The notes below the pieces were generated by a model, which worked only from the letters and a program-made list of their open reading frames with translations, made no database searches and had not been told where the DNA came from. This document shows positions 42,686 to 51,627 of a stretch of 64,000 nucleotides of DNA, piece after piece. The translations under genes and the position numbers were made by a program. Source of the DNA: Bin75 sp965200435 (GTDB lineage: Bacteria; Nitrospirota; Nitrospiria; Nitrospirales; UBA8639); the NCBI GenBank assembly GCA_965200435.1, contig OZ241337.1:1922001-1986000 (forward strand), given 5' to 3'. Position 1 is the stretch's first letter, and the number at the start of each line of letters is the position of its first letter.

Positions 42686-43000
42686 TCACCCCGTGACAAT
42701 TTCATCCACCCGGAGTTGGGTGAATGCCTGACGATGCCCTCGGGTTTTCCGGTAATTCTTTCGTCGTTTCTTTTTGAATACCGTGATCGAGCGGGTTCGT
42801 CCGGTCCGAATGACCGTGGCTTGCACGTAAGCCCCTTCGATAAACGGCCGTCCCGGCAGGGATGCCTCGTCCGTCGAAACGAATCGCACGGGCGTCAATT
42901 GCACGGTCTGGCCGATTTCAGCGTCGAGGGTTTCGACCTGAAGGATCGCTCCGCGTTCGACCCGGTACTGTTTACCGCCTGTTTCCACGATTGCGTACAT
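42686..43000 (-). CDS. rplU: 50S ribosomal protein L21
   Basis: A 104-residue protein: MYAIVETGGKQYRVERG at the start, then the C-terminal motif FKKKRRKNYRKTRGHRQAFT. First gene of the leftward operon; on the minus strand TTGACA (43053-43058 on plus coordinates) with ATACAC about 17 bases on may be its promoter. Confidence 0.97.
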   Translation of the reverse strand: MYAIVETGGKQYRVERGAILQVETLDAEIGQTVQLTPVRFVSTDEASLPGRPFIEGAYVQATVIRTGRTRSITVFKKKRRKNYRKTRGHRQAFTQLRVDEIVTG

Positions 43001-43035
43001 GAGAGCATTATCCTTTCACTGCCAGTGATGTGTAT

Positions 43036-43058
43036 CATGTACCTGAAGAGGGTGTCAA
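43036..43058 (-). promoter_or_regulatory. Candidate promoter of rplU operon
   Basis: Minus-strand TTGACA at 43058-43053, then about 17 bases to ATACAC. The -10 is imperfect. It lies about 50 bases before the rplU ATG. Confidence 0.45.
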
Positions 43059-43093
43059 GACGTGCTGGGGACTTGAAGCAATGAGAAGTTTGC

Positions 43094-43122
43094 TTGACAG
43101 GCTGAGGCCCCCTCGCTATAAG
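43094..43122 (+). promoter_or_regulatory. Promoter of ilvE
   Basis: TTGACA (43094-43099), 17-base spacer, TATAAG (43117-43122), followed by a repeated CTATAAG. Located 62 bases before the ATG at 43184; a near-consensus sigma-70 type site. Confidence 0.7.
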
Positions 43123-43183
43123 CTATAAGTATGGGGACCCATTTACGGGAACGTGTCCACAATCAAGAACAGAAAGGTCAGTC

Positions 43184-44098
43184 ATGGTGACGCCTAGTGA
43201 AAAAATCTGGATGGATGGAACCTTTGTGAATTGGGATGACGCCTCCGTCCATATTTTGACTCATTCCTTGCATTACGGGATGGGAGCGTTCGAAGGCATT
43301 CGTTGCTACCGGGGGAAAACCGGGTCAATCATTTTTCGCTTGCGCGAGCACGTGGACCGTCTGTTCGAGTCGGCGCACATTATGATGATGAACGTCCCCT
43401 ACAGTCGTAAGGACGTGTCCGAAGCCATCGTGGAGACGGTTCGGATCAACAAGCTGGAATCGTGCTATATCCGTCCCTTGCTGTACGTGGGGTATGGGGA
43501 AATGGGTCCGTATCCGCGGAATAATCCCGTCCAACTGGCGATTGCTGCCTGGCCGTGGGGGACCTATCTGGGAGAGGAGGCCCTGGTGCATGGAATCCGG
43601 GCCAAGATTTCGTCCTTTACCCGCCACCACGTCAACGTCTCCATGACGCGCGCGAAAGTTTCCGGGTACTACGTGAATTCCATCCTGGCCAAGTGTGAAG
43701 CGAAAAACGCGGGGTACGACGAAGCCATTCTCCTGGACACGGAGGGCTACGTGGCCGAAGGGGCCGGAGAAAACGTCTTCATCGTGTCGAGGGGCGTGCT
43801 CAAGACCACCCCCTTGACTTCCATCCTGGAAGGGATCACCCGTCATTCCATTCTGGCGTTGGCCCGTGAGAAAAATATTCCGGTGGTTGAAGAACGGTTT
43901 ACCCGGGACGCATTGTATGTGGCCGAGGAAGCGTTTCTCACGGGTACTGCCGCCGAAGTGACGCCGGTTCGGGAGATCGATGACCGCCAAGTTGGAACCG
44001 GCAAACGGGGCCCCGTTACGGATCTTCTGCAGAAAACCTTCTTTGACATCGTACAGGGCGAAGACGATTCCTATGCCCATTGGCTGACTCCCGTGTGA
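43184..44098 (+). CDS. ilvE: Branched-chain amino-acid aminotransferase
   Basis: PLP-dependent fold-type IV enzyme of 304 residues. The N-terminal part reads KIWMDGTFVNWDDASVHILTH and GMGAFEGIRCYRG. The PLP lysine lies in TRAKVSGYYVNS (about residue 159), and the end has GTAAEVTPVREIDDRQVG. The GMGAFEGIR and GTAAEVTPV segments support the branched-chain group over D-amino-acid or ADC-lyase relatives. Its promoter is at 43094-43122. It is convergent with secG. Confidence 0.93.
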   Translation: MVTPSEKIWMDGTFVNWDDASVHILTHSLHYGMGAFEGIRCYRGKTGSIIFRLREHVDRLFESAHIMMMNVPYSRKDVSEAIVETVRINKLESCYIRPLLYVGYGEMGPYPRNNPVQLAIAAWPWGTYLGEEALVHGIRAKISSFTRHHVNVSMTRAKVSGYYVNSILAKCEAKNAGYDEAILLDTEGYVAEGAGENVFIVSRGVLKTTPLTSILEGITRHSILALAREKNIPVVEERFTRDALYVAEEAFLTGTAAEVTPVREIDDRQVGTGKRGPVTDLLQKTFFDIVQGEDDSYAHWLTPV

Positions 44099-44209
44099 GC
44101 CGCACGGTTTCTTCGGTGTGCTTCGGACCACCCGGCTGAATGGCATCTGTACGGTGTCCGGTCATGACTCCACGCCGGCACTGTTTTTTATTCGGCTTTC
44201 AGGGGACAA

Positions 44210-44584
44210 TCAATGTTGCGAGTGCGTCCCGGACGACTCGGCGTCAGGTTCTGAAGCGTCAGGAGCGGCTGATTCAAGAGGGGCTTCCGTTTCTTCCGGA
44301 GCGGAGGAGGTGGAGTCGTCGGACGTGGCGGGCACGTCAATCACCGAAACGACGTTCTCCTGTTTGGACAGTAGCGCCAAGCTGAGCGAGGTCAGCATGA
44401 AAATAATCGCCGCAGCCACCGTGACCTTGCTGAGAAACGTCCCCGGACCGCGACTGCCGAAAACCGTTTGGCTGGACCCGCCGAATGCCGCGCCGATTTC
44501 GGCACCCTTTCCGGCCTGAAGCAGGATTGCGGCAATCATCAAGAAACAGACAATGAGATGGAGAATGACGGTGACGGTATACAT
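44210..44584 (-). CDS. secG: Protein translocase subunit SecG
   Basis: A 124-residue membrane protein with two helices: MYTVTVILHLIVCFLMIAAI (1-20) and TVAAAIIFMLTSLSLALL (55-72). Between them is QAGKGAEIGAAFGGSSQTVFGSRGPGTFL, the SecG signature. The acidic, Ser-rich tail is longer than in E. coli. The frame extends upstream beyond ATG 44584 but that lies outside conserved sequence. Follows tpiA as in many genomes and is the last gene of the glycolytic operon. Confidence 0.94.
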   Translation of the reverse strand: MYTVTVILHLIVCFLMIAAILLQAGKGAEIGAAFGGSSQTVFGSRGPGTFLSKVTVAAAIIFMLTSLSLALLSKQENVVSVIDVPATSDDSTSSAPEETEAPLESAAPDASEPDAESSGTHSQH

Positions 44585-44606
44585 GGATGCTTTCCGATAC
44601 CCTTTC

Positions 44607-45371
44607 TTAAGGAGAAGAAGAGCCCATCCGGCAAATGTTAGCAAAGTTCTCGGGATCAAGACAAGCTTTTCCGACGAGGGCCCCGTCAACCTCATCCGAC
44701 CCGAAGAAGTCTCGCGCATTTTCAGGAGACACGCTCCCCCCATAGATGATCCGCGTTCGTTGTCCGGTTTGTGGCCATTCCACGTTCATGACCGAGCGAA
44801 GAAAGGCGTGCACTTCTTCGATCTGCCGGACCGTGGCGGCGTAGCCGGTGCCGATAGCCCAAACAGGCTCATAGGCGATGGCGAGCCCCGTCATTCGCTC
44901 GGGCGCAACGCCGCGCAGGGCTTTGAGCATTTGTTCTTTGACGACGTCTTGCGTATGACCGGCCTGTCGTTCCTCCAGGGTCTCCCCCACGCAGAGAATG
45001 GGAGCAAGCTCATGCTGCAAGGAGGCTTTCAGTTTTTTGTTGACGTGGTCATCGGTTTCCCCCAAGAGTCGCCGGCGTTCCGAATGTCCGATGATGACGG
45101 ACCGGCAGCCCACGTCTTTCAGCATGCGACCGGAGATTTCACCTGTGTAGGCGCCTGCGTCTTCCCAATGCAGGTCCTGCGCGCCAAGCGTGAACGGATC
45201 ATCGGCGTGGAGCATTTGTTGGATGCCGTAAAGAGCGGTAAACGGGGGAATGAGCACGATTTCCGCGGAGACGTCATGAGCCAGGGCCTGCCGGAACTGG
45301 CGGACAAATTCCACAGCCTCGGACGGCGTTTTGTGCATTTTCCAATTGCCTGCGACGAGTCGGGAGTTCAC
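44607..45371 (-). CDS. tpiA: Triosephosphate isomerase
   Basis: Interconverts DHAP and G3P. NSRLVAGNWKMHK (Asn/Lys active site) is at the start, GHSERRRLLGE has the electrophile His, AYEPVWAIGTGYAAT carries the base Glu and flexible loop, and IIYGGSVSPENA binds phosphate. GTG 45371 is used because the core starts there; the frame is open upstream into the pgk gene. Length 254 is normal. Part of gap-pgk-tpiA-secG. Confidence 0.94.
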   Translation of the reverse strand: MNSRLVAGNWKMHKTPSEAVEFVRQFRQALAHDVSAEIVLIPPFTALYGIQQMLHADDPFTLGAQDLHWEDAGAYTGEISGRMLKDVGCRSVIIGHSERRRLLGETDDHVNKKLKASLQHELAPILCVGETLEERQAGHTQDVVKEQMLKALRGVAPERMTGLAIAYEPVWAIGTGYAATVRQIEEVHAFLRSVMNVEWPQTGQRTRIIYGGSVSPENARDFFGSDEVDGALVGKACLDPENFANICRMGSSSP

Positions 45372-45420
45372 GAAAGCAGTGACCGTAGGAGATCGGGATA
45401 GCAGAGAAGCGATGGATACA

Positions 45421-46614
45421 TTACCGATTCGGGAGTGCCGCCAGCCCGGGCATGTGCCCCCCTTCCAACAAGGTAAGCGCTGCACCACCCCCCGTGGAAA
45501 TAAACGACATATTGTCGGTTTCACCGGCGCGGTGGATGGCCAAGGCGGTTGAGCCGCCTCCGACGACCGTCAGGGCATAGGCATTGGCCACGGCGTGGGC
45601 CATGGCTTGGGTGCCCCGGGCAAATTCGTCCCGTTCAAACAGGCCCATCGGCCCGTTCCAGAGGATGGTTTTGGCATTTTCAACGGCCTCGGAAAAGAGT
45701 TTGACGGAAGCCGGTCCGATATCCAGTCCATACCATCCTTCGGGAATCTCTTGAGCGGGAACGATCTTTGTTTCGGCACCCGGCTCGAGGCTGGTCGCAA
45801 CCACGCAATCCACCGGCAGATAAAATTTGATGCCTTGGTCGATGGCGTGTTCGTACACGTCTTTGGCGAACGCAAGCATCTCATCTTCGACCAGAGACCG
45901 GCCGATTTCCAAGTTCATGGCTTTCAGAAACGTAAACGCCATGCCTCCGCCGACAATGATTTTATCGACTTTGTTTTTGAGGTTTTTGATGACACCGATT
46001 TTTCCTGAGACCTTCGCTCCCCCTAACAGGGAGACAAAGGGGCGGACGGGATTTTCAACGGCCCCCTCGAGGTATTCCACTTCCCGTTTCATCAAATAAC
46101 CGGCCGCGGACGTTTTGATGAATAAGGGAATGCCCGCCGTGGAGGCATGAGACCGGTGTGCAGTTCCGAACGCGTCATTGATAAAGACGTCACCCAACGA
46201 GGCCAGTTCCGAAGCAAACTGTTCGTCATTGGCTTCCTCTCCGGGATGAAACCGAAGGTTCTCCAGCAATAGGATGTCGCCGGGTTGTAATTGACCGGCG
46301 AGGGTTTTGACGGCCGGCCCCACGCAGGTCGGCGAGAACGTCACGGCCTTCCCTGACAGGCGTTTCAGGCGTTTGGCCACAGGCGTCAAGCTGAGATCCG
46401 GGCAGACCGTTCCGTTGGGACGTCCCATGTGGGAACACAGAATTGCACTCCCCCCTTCGTCGATCACGTGATTGATGGTGGGGATTGCCGCGCGAATCCG
46501 GGAATCGTCCGTAATTTTTCGATTATCGTCGAGCGGGACGTTAAAATCTACGCGAATGATGACCCGCTTCCCTTGCACGTCAACCTGATCGATGGTTTGT
46601 TTGGTAATCCGCAT
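45421..46614 (-). CDS. pgk: Phosphoglycerate kinase
   Basis: A 397-residue two-domain kinase: KRVIIRVDFNVPLDDNRKIT at the start, LENLRFHPGEEAND, the hinge region GGAKVSGKIGVI, DIGPASVKLFSE and a C-terminal GGGSTALAI / ISTGGGAALTLLEGG nucleotide-binding pair. Standard for the family. Lies 66 bases after gap and 49 bases before tpiA. Confidence 0.97.
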   Translation of the reverse strand: MRITKQTIDQVDVQGKRVIIRVDFNVPLDDNRKITDDSRIRAAIPTINHVIDEGGSAILCSHMGRPNGTVCPDLSLTPVAKRLKRLSGKAVTFSPTCVGPAVKTLAGQLQPGDILLLENLRFHPGEEANDEQFASELASLGDVFINDAFGTAHRSHASTAGIPLFIKTSAAGYLMKREVEYLEGAVENPVRPFVSLLGGAKVSGKIGVIKNLKNKVDKIIVGGGMAFTFLKAMNLEIGRSLVEDEMLAFAKDVYEHAIDQGIKFYLPVDCVVATSLEPGAETKIVPAQEIPEGWYGLDIGPASVKLFSEAVENAKTILWNGPMGLFERDEFARGTQAMAHAVANAYALTVVGGGSTALAIHRAGETDNMSFISTGGGAALTLLEGGHMPGLAALPNR

Positions 46615-46680
46615 GAATCATCCTTTCCTCCTGACCCAGCAAGTCCGGTCAGACCGGGCAGGAGGGGAAAGCCTGATCCC

Positions 46681-47688
46681 TTAATTTTTCGAGGCTAGAA
46701 ATTTCACCAGATCCCTCAACCGGCACGAATATCCCCATTCGTTGTCGTACCAGGCAAACACCTTGACGGATCGGCGATTCATCACGGTCGTGAGCGGGGC
46801 ATCGACAATTGCCGAATAGGGACTCCCATTGAGATCTATGGAGACAATGGGAACTTCGGAATACCCGAGGAGGCCGTTGAGCGGGCCTTCGGCGGCCATG
46901 GCAAAGGCGGTATTGACCTCGTCGGCCTCACAAGCGCGTTCGGTTTCCACGACCAGGTCGATCAGGGAAACGTTGGGCGTGGGGACGCGAATGGCGAGCC
47001 CCTCGATCTTGCCCTTCAGTTCCGGGATCACCAGGTGCAAGGCCTTGGCCGCGCCGGTGGAGGTCGGGATCATCGAGAGTCCCGCACTCCTGGCACGCCG
47101 CAGGTCTTTATGGGGTAAATCCAGCAGTTGCTGGTCATTGGTATAGGAGTGAATGGTAGTCATATAGCCGTGGTCGATGCCGAAATTTTCGAGCAGGACT
47201 TTGGCCACCGCAGCCAGACAGTTGGTCGTACAGGAGGCATTGGAGATGATGGAATGGGACGCGGGATCATACGATTGTTCGTTCACCCCCAACACGATCG
47301 TGATGTCGGCGTTCTTTGCCGGGGCCGAGATCACCACGCGTGGAGCGCCGGCCGACAAATGTTGGCTCGCTCCTTCCCGGTCGGTGAAACGACCCGTGGC
47401 CTCGACGACGACGTCGACGCCGAGTTCCTTCCAGGGTAATGCCTTGGGGTCCTGCTTCGCGAAGACTTTAATCGGCCGGTTCTCGACAAGCAGGTGATTG
47501 TCTCCGGCTTCAACCGTTTCCCGGAATCGGCCATGGACCGAGTCGAAGGTCAGCAGGTGACTTAGGGTTTTCGAGTCGGTCAGGTCGTTGATGCCCACGA
47601 CCTCAATATGAGGGTCATCCAATGAAGCTCGAAAGAAGTTTCTCCCGATTCGTCCAAACCCATTGATTCCGACACGGATAGGCATCAC
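46681..47688 (-). CDS. gapA: Glyceraldehyde-3-phosphate dehydrogenase
   Basis: A 335-residue type I enzyme: RVGINGFGRIGRNFFRA, VVGINDLTD (an NAD-type Asp after the second strand), the catalytic SNASCTTNCLAAV and a C-terminal WYDNEWGYSCRL. First gene of the glycolytic operon; its promoter is at 47733-47761. Confidence 0.97.
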   Translation of the reverse strand: MMPIRVGINGFGRIGRNFFRASLDDPHIEVVGINDLTDSKTLSHLLTFDSVHGRFRETVEAGDNHLLVENRPIKVFAKQDPKALPWKELGVDVVVEATGRFTDREGASQHLSAGAPRVVISAPAKNADITIVLGVNEQSYDPASHSIISNASCTTNCLAAVAKVLLENFGIDHGYMTTIHSYTNDQQLLDLPHKDLRRARSAGLSMIPTSTGAAKALHLVIPELKGKIEGLAIRVPTPNVSLIDLVVETERACEADEVNTAFAMAAEGPLNGLLGYSEVPIVSIDLNGSPYSAIVDAPLTTVMNRRSVKVFAWYDNEWGYSCRLRDLVKFLASKN

Positions 47689-47732
47689 GTTTCTGTTTCG
47701 GTTTAAAAATTTCTAAGGAGAGGGAAAAATAA

Positions 47733-47761
47733 ATTGTACTTTTGAGAACGGATGAAGTCAA
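47733..47761 (-). promoter_or_regulatory. Promoter of gapA operon
   Basis: On the minus strand TTGACT (47761-47756), 17 bases, TACAAT (47738-47733), close to consensus. It lies 45 bases upstream of the gapA ATG. Confidence 0.7.
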
Positions 47762-47998
47762 CGGAGTATGTGTTCACTCATTCGCTGACAGAATGGAGGG
47801 GCACTCACTCTATTCTCTGGCGGCATCCCCCGGCGTAGCAAGACGGAGGACGAGCTCCGCTAGCGTCACAAACAGGGATGACAGACAAGGCAATGTAGGT
47901 CGGATGAGCGAAGCGTAATCCGACAAGCTCTGGCTTCTCTCTTCTGTCAACGAATTGGTGAACATTTATATTCCGGCAACTTCATCTGATCGACATCT
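47762..47998. repeat. Repeat mosaic between gapA and udg
   Basis: Reversed C motif (47770-47793), a stem GGCGTAGC...GCTAGCG, then ACAGGGATGACAG, A palindrome at 47897-47930 (GTAGGTCGGATGAGCG) and a forward C motif at 47948-47970. No gene. Confidence 0.7.
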
Positions 47999-48610
47999 TT
48001 AAAACAAATCCATTTGGACGGGTTGGGCACTTGTCGAGGGCGCAGGCTCCTGTTGTGGAACCGTCATAGTATCCAAGAGCCGTTTGAGTTTTTGGAAATC
48101 TTCCTGGAGCAGAGGGAGGAGATGGTCGTTGTGCAGTGCCGCGGCAGGATGGAACAGCGGAAACAGTCGAAACTCTGATAATTCAAACGATTGTCCGTGG
48201 ACCTTTGTGATCCCGACTTTTCTCTCCAGCAGTGCTTGGGTGGCAAAATTGCCCAGGGAACAGACGAGGTGTGGTTTGATCAATTGAATTTGCTGGAGCA
48301 GGAAGGGTTTGCACGTCTCGACTTCATCGGGTGCGGGGTCGCGATTCTGCGGAGGGCGGCATTTGATGACGTTGGCAATGTAAATCTGTGACCGGGAAAG
48401 ACCAGCCGATTCCAATAATTTCGTCAAGAGTTTTCCGGCCGCGCCGACAAACGGCACTCCTTGCTTGTCCTCGTGAAAACCCGGGGCTTCTCCGACGAAC
48501 ATGATCGAGGCCTCAGGATTCCCGCTCCCGAAGACAACCTGGGTCCGTCCTGATGCCAGACGACACTGCTGGCAGTTGCGCAAGGCTTCGCAGAGTTCAG
48601 CGAGCGACAT
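47999..48610 (-). CDS. Uracil-DNA glycosylase, family 4/5 (Fe-S)
   Basis: A 203-residue thermophile-type UDG: C-x2-C (NCQQCRLASGRT), the water-activating motif GEAPGFHEDKQGVPFVG, KCRPPQNRDPAPDEVETC with the third and fourth Cys, and HPAAAL near the end. The cysteines hold a 4Fe-4S cluster. ATG 48610 starts the conserved region; the frame is open further up without protein-like content. Repairs deaminated cytosine. Lies next to hpnD with no clear operon link. Confidence 0.9.
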   Translation of the reverse strand: MSLAELCEALRNCQQCRLASGRTQVVFGSGNPEASIMFVGEAPGFHEDKQGVPFVGAAGKLLTKLLESAGLSRSQIYIANVIKCRPPQNRDPAPDEVETCKPFLLQQIQLIKPHLVCSLGNFATQALLERKVGITKVHGQSFELSEFRLFPLFHPAAALHNDHLLPLLQEDFQKLKRLLDTMTVPQQEPAPSTSAQPVQMDLF

Positions 48611-48693
48611 AAGACCGGCATCATAGGAAGCGGGTCCTGTGTTGTCAATTCGGCAGCGACGTGACCGGAGTTCCTGGGCTCGCCGTAGATCGA

Positions 48694-49584
48694 TTACGTA
48701 CGGCGGAAAAAACGGTTTTGGAATGATCGATGCACCCACGCCGCCAGGGCCAGGGTCAGACGATGAAGCGGAGGGACAGAAATACGGGAAGAAAAAACGG
48801 CAAATCGTGTTTTTTTAATACGGGTCAACAAGTTGAAGTAGATGTCGCGCATGATTTCCGCGACAAGCAAGGATTGGCGATCGGCCGATGAAAGGGCGTC
48901 ATAGGCGGTTTGGGCTTTTCGATAGTAGTCGTGAGCCCGGGCGGCCTGAAATTCCATGAGTTGAATAAATTCGGGCGAAGAGGTTTTGGCTAAAATCTGC
49001 TCCTCGGAACAGCCGAATCTGGTCAGGTCTTCTTGCGGCAGGTAAATCCGGTCGCGTTCGGCATCAGGTCCCACGTCGCGCATGATGTTGGTCAGTTGAA
49101 AAGCCATGCCCAGATTGACGGCATAGTCCCGCGCATGGGGAGCCATGGTTCCGAACACTTTTAAACAGATCAACCCGACGATCGAGGCCACGCGATAGCA
49201 ATAGGGATAGAGATCGTCAAAGGTGGCATACCGTTTGATCGTCAGATCCATTGCCATGCCAGCAATCAGTTCCTGAAAATAGTCTTGAGGGATGCCCAGC
49301 TTTCGGGCGTGGTCTGCAAGACTGATGGTCACCGGGTAGTGCGGAACGCCCTGATACGCCGCCTCAATTTCCCTGCGCCACTGCGCAAGCTGGTTGCACG
49401 GATCCACTCCGTGAGGAGGATGATCCACGGCCGCATCCAACTCGTGACACAACGTGTACACGGTATACATGGCTTCCCGCCGGGGACGGGGTAAAAACAG
49501 AAAGGAGTAGTAAAAATTGCTCTCGCTGTCCTTGGTTTTTTGGGTGCAGTAGGAATGCGCTTCTGTGACGGTGGGCATCTGCAT
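48694..49584 (-). CDS. hpnD: Squalene/phytoene synthase family enzyme (HpnD-like)
   Basis: A 296-residue isoprenoid synthase. It has the SNFYYSFLFLPRPRREAM segment typical of the class, LCHELDAAVDHPP (first aspartate motif, DAAVD) and LTNIMRDVGPDAERDRIYLP (second, DVGPD). Presqualene-diphosphate synthases of the HpnD group have this plan, so it probably feeds hopanoid synthesis. HpnC and HpnE are not visible here, so the assignment within the family is tentative. Confidence 0.8.
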   Translation of the reverse strand: MQMPTVTEAHSYCTQKTKDSESNFYYSFLFLPRPRREAMYTVYTLCHELDAAVDHPPHGVDPCNQLAQWRREIEAAYQGVPHYPVTISLADHARKLGIPQDYFQELIAGMAMDLTIKRYATFDDLYPYCYRVASIVGLICLKVFGTMAPHARDYAVNLGMAFQLTNIMRDVGPDAERDRIYLPQEDLTRFGCSEEQILAKTSSPEFIQLMEFQAARAHDYYRKAQTAYDALSSADRQSLLVAEIMRDIYFNLLTRIKKTRFAVFSSRISVPPLHRLTLALAAWVHRSFQNRFFRRT

Positions 49585-49601
49585 CGAAACGAGGCGGCAA
49601 C

Positions 49602-50228
49602 TTATGATTCGGGTTGAAGGTGCATTTCCTTAATCCATCCCGACTCTCCGGCTTGTGTTTGTACGAAATAGATCCACGTCTCCTCGATGAGACTCCCGTC
49701 GATAACCGTGAGCACGTCGCCGGTTTTCACCACGGGCCCGAGTTGTTCACCGCCGGCCTCATTGCGTAACCTGAAGCGAGGCGGAAAACTTTCCTTCAAC
49801 GAGACGGCGACACGTTGTCCTTCGTGAAAGGTTGGAACCGGCGGTGTGTTCGAAGGAGGCGGGACGGCGTGGTCGGATTCGGGAGCGGAATCTTCAGCAT
49901 CGATATCGAGGGTGGTCCGCATCGTGTCCGGCACCTTTTGGATCACGGAAGATCGCCGTTCCGGATCCGTCACGACGTACCAGGTCCCTACTGCCAAGAG
50001 GATGAGCATGAGCAGAACAAACCATCGGCGGCGAGGGGGCTTCTGCCTAGGGACGTCGAAGTCTTCCAACCCATCGTCGAATTCAAGGTCCTGGTCAGGG
50101 TCTTGGGCAAAGAGCAGGGGAGAGAAGGAAGGCCACGTGTCAGAGAACGTTGTCGCTGTCATGAATGCCTCGTGAGGAGTGTGCTCGGAAAACGGACGGG
50201 AGTGCACGGATGCAATAGTTCTTTTCAT
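49602..50228 (-). CDS. Membrane-anchored SH3-like protein
   Basis: A 208-residue protein. A disordered acidic N-terminus (DPDQDLEFDDGLEDFD) is followed by a basic patch and one membrane helix (RWFVLLMLILLAVGTWYVV), a Pro/Ser linker, then a C-terminal bacterial SH3-type domain (HEGQRVAVSLKESFPPRFRL, GDVLTVIDGS, GESGWIKEM). It probably binds cell-wall or other extracytoplasmic ligands. ATG 50228 is used because upstream codons belong to the adjacent palindromic IS. The gene ends 18 bases before hpnD. Confidence 0.7.
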   Translation of the reverse strand: MKRTIASVHSRPFSEHTPHEAFMTATTFSDTWPSFSPLLFAQDPDQDLEFDDGLEDFDVPRQKPPRRRWFVLLMLILLAVGTWYVVTDPERRSSVIQKVPDTMRTTLDIDAEDSAPESDHAVPPPSNTPPVPTFHEGQRVAVSLKESFPPRFRLRNEAGGEQLGPVVKTGDVLTVIDGSLIEETWIYFVQTQAGESGWIKEMHLQPES

Positions 50229-50258
50229 ACCACTCGCCTTCAGACATGTCAAACCGGT

Positions 50259-50878
50259 GTATGGGTCCACCACATTTGGCACTCGGGTTGGTGGTGAATC
50301 AGGGATTGTACCGGAGATTGCCGCCCAAGGCTATGGTGGGGCAACACGGTATTGTAGGCCAGCAACCAATCGGCCAGTTTGCAGTTAAAGGCCGCCAAAT
50401 CGTCGAACAGCAGATCCTCGTGGTAGTCCACGAAGGTCTCTTGCAGGGTGCGATTGAACCGTTCCGCATGAGCGTTCATTTTCGGGGATCGGGGATACGT
50501 CCACCAGTGGGTGATGCCGCGTTCATCGAGCCGGTGCTGGAAATGCCCCTGGAACTCCGGGCCGTTATCGGAGAGGAGGACCCGGGGTGGGGCCGGGAGC
50601 AACGCACAGAGTGCATCGAGGGCGTGGGTGGCATGGCGGCTGGAGGCGGTGGCGGTGGCCACAGCGAAGGCGAAGCGACTGCAGGGATCGATGAAGGTGA
50701 ATAGGTGCGGCGGAGTCCGGCGTGGAGCCGCACAACGGGATCGCCGGCCAAGACCGCCAGGGGCTGGGCGGGGCGGGGCCGGGGCGGGCGGGATTTCCGG
50801 CGCCGTGTCCGGGGTTTGGGCCGGCCCCGGGCATCCAGGCGGCTCGGCGTGTGCCGCATCCGGTCCGGGGCGCGGGCG
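50259..50878 (-). mobile_element. Decayed IS transposase, left arm of palindrome
   Basis: The leftward frame to 50249 gives an integrase-core (DDE) C-terminus: LLSDNGPEFQGHFQHRL, WWTYPRSPKMNAHAERFNRTLQE, then VLPHHSLGRQSPVQ. The frame is broken about 50690 (DDE first Asp region) and the N-terminal HTH is missing. It retains SDNGPE with the second Asp. It matches the other arm closely and meets it head-to-head near 50879. The sequence pattern fits IS481-type elements, with moderate certainty. Confidence 0.75.
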
Positions 50879-51498
50879 ATCAGGCGCCCGACCACATGCG
50901 CCAAGCCCCGCTCCGCCTCGATGCCCGCGGCCGCCCCAAGCCCGCCGCCCGGCCCCGCAAGACCCGGCCGCCCCGGCCGCGCCCCACCCAACCGCTGGTC
51001 CTGTTCGCCTGCGATACCGTGGTCCGGCTCCACGCAGGCCTACAGCGCTACGTGTTCACCTTCCTCGATCCCTACAGTCGCTTCGCCCTCGCCTGGGCCA
51101 CCGCCACCGCCTCCAGCCGCCACGCCGCGGTCGGCCTCGAGGCCCTGTGTACCCTGCTCCCTACCCCGCCTCAATTCCTCCTCTCGGCCAACGGCGCCGA
51201 GTTCCACGGCCACTTCCAGCAGCGCCTCGACGCCTACGGCATCACCCATTGGTGGACCTATCCACGCTCCCCCAAAATGAATGCGCATGTCGAACGGTTC
51301 AATCGCACCCTCCAAGAACAGTTCGTGGATTACCACGAGGACTTGCTGGTTGACGATTTGGCGGCCTTTAACCGCAAACTGGCCGATTGGTTGCTGGCCT
51401 ACAATACCGTGTTGCCCCACCATAGCCTTGGGCGGCAATCTCCGGTACAATTCCTGATTCACCACCAACCCGAGTGCCAAATGTGGTGGACCCATACA
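50879..51498 (+). mobile_element. Decayed IS transposase, right arm of palindrome
   Basis: Rightward frame with FLDPYSRFALAWATATASSRH, a corrupted second motif LLSANGAEFHGHFQQRL (the catalytic Asp of SDNGPE is Ala), then VERFNRTLQEQFVDYHED and HHSLGRQSPVQFLIHH. The product could not catalyse transposition. It shares its outer end (GTGGACCCATACA) with the left arm. Both arms stop at the same inner point, so the palindrome is one event rather than two insertions. The adjoining 51499-51627 shows no gene. Confidence 0.75.
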
Positions 51499-51627
51499 GA
51501 AGGTTGCATATCGGACGCGGCGTATGCAGAATGCGTTTTGCATACGCCGCAACAAGATGAGACCCCCTCGTGTTGCTGTTCCTGGGCCGGGGTGGGCAGG
51601 ACCTTTTAGCAGACGTCGAATCCGCGC

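Noticed and set aside
50511..51353. Long Arg/Pro-rich frames in the IS palindrome centre
   Set aside because: GC-rich shadow frames of the transposase; no domain content.
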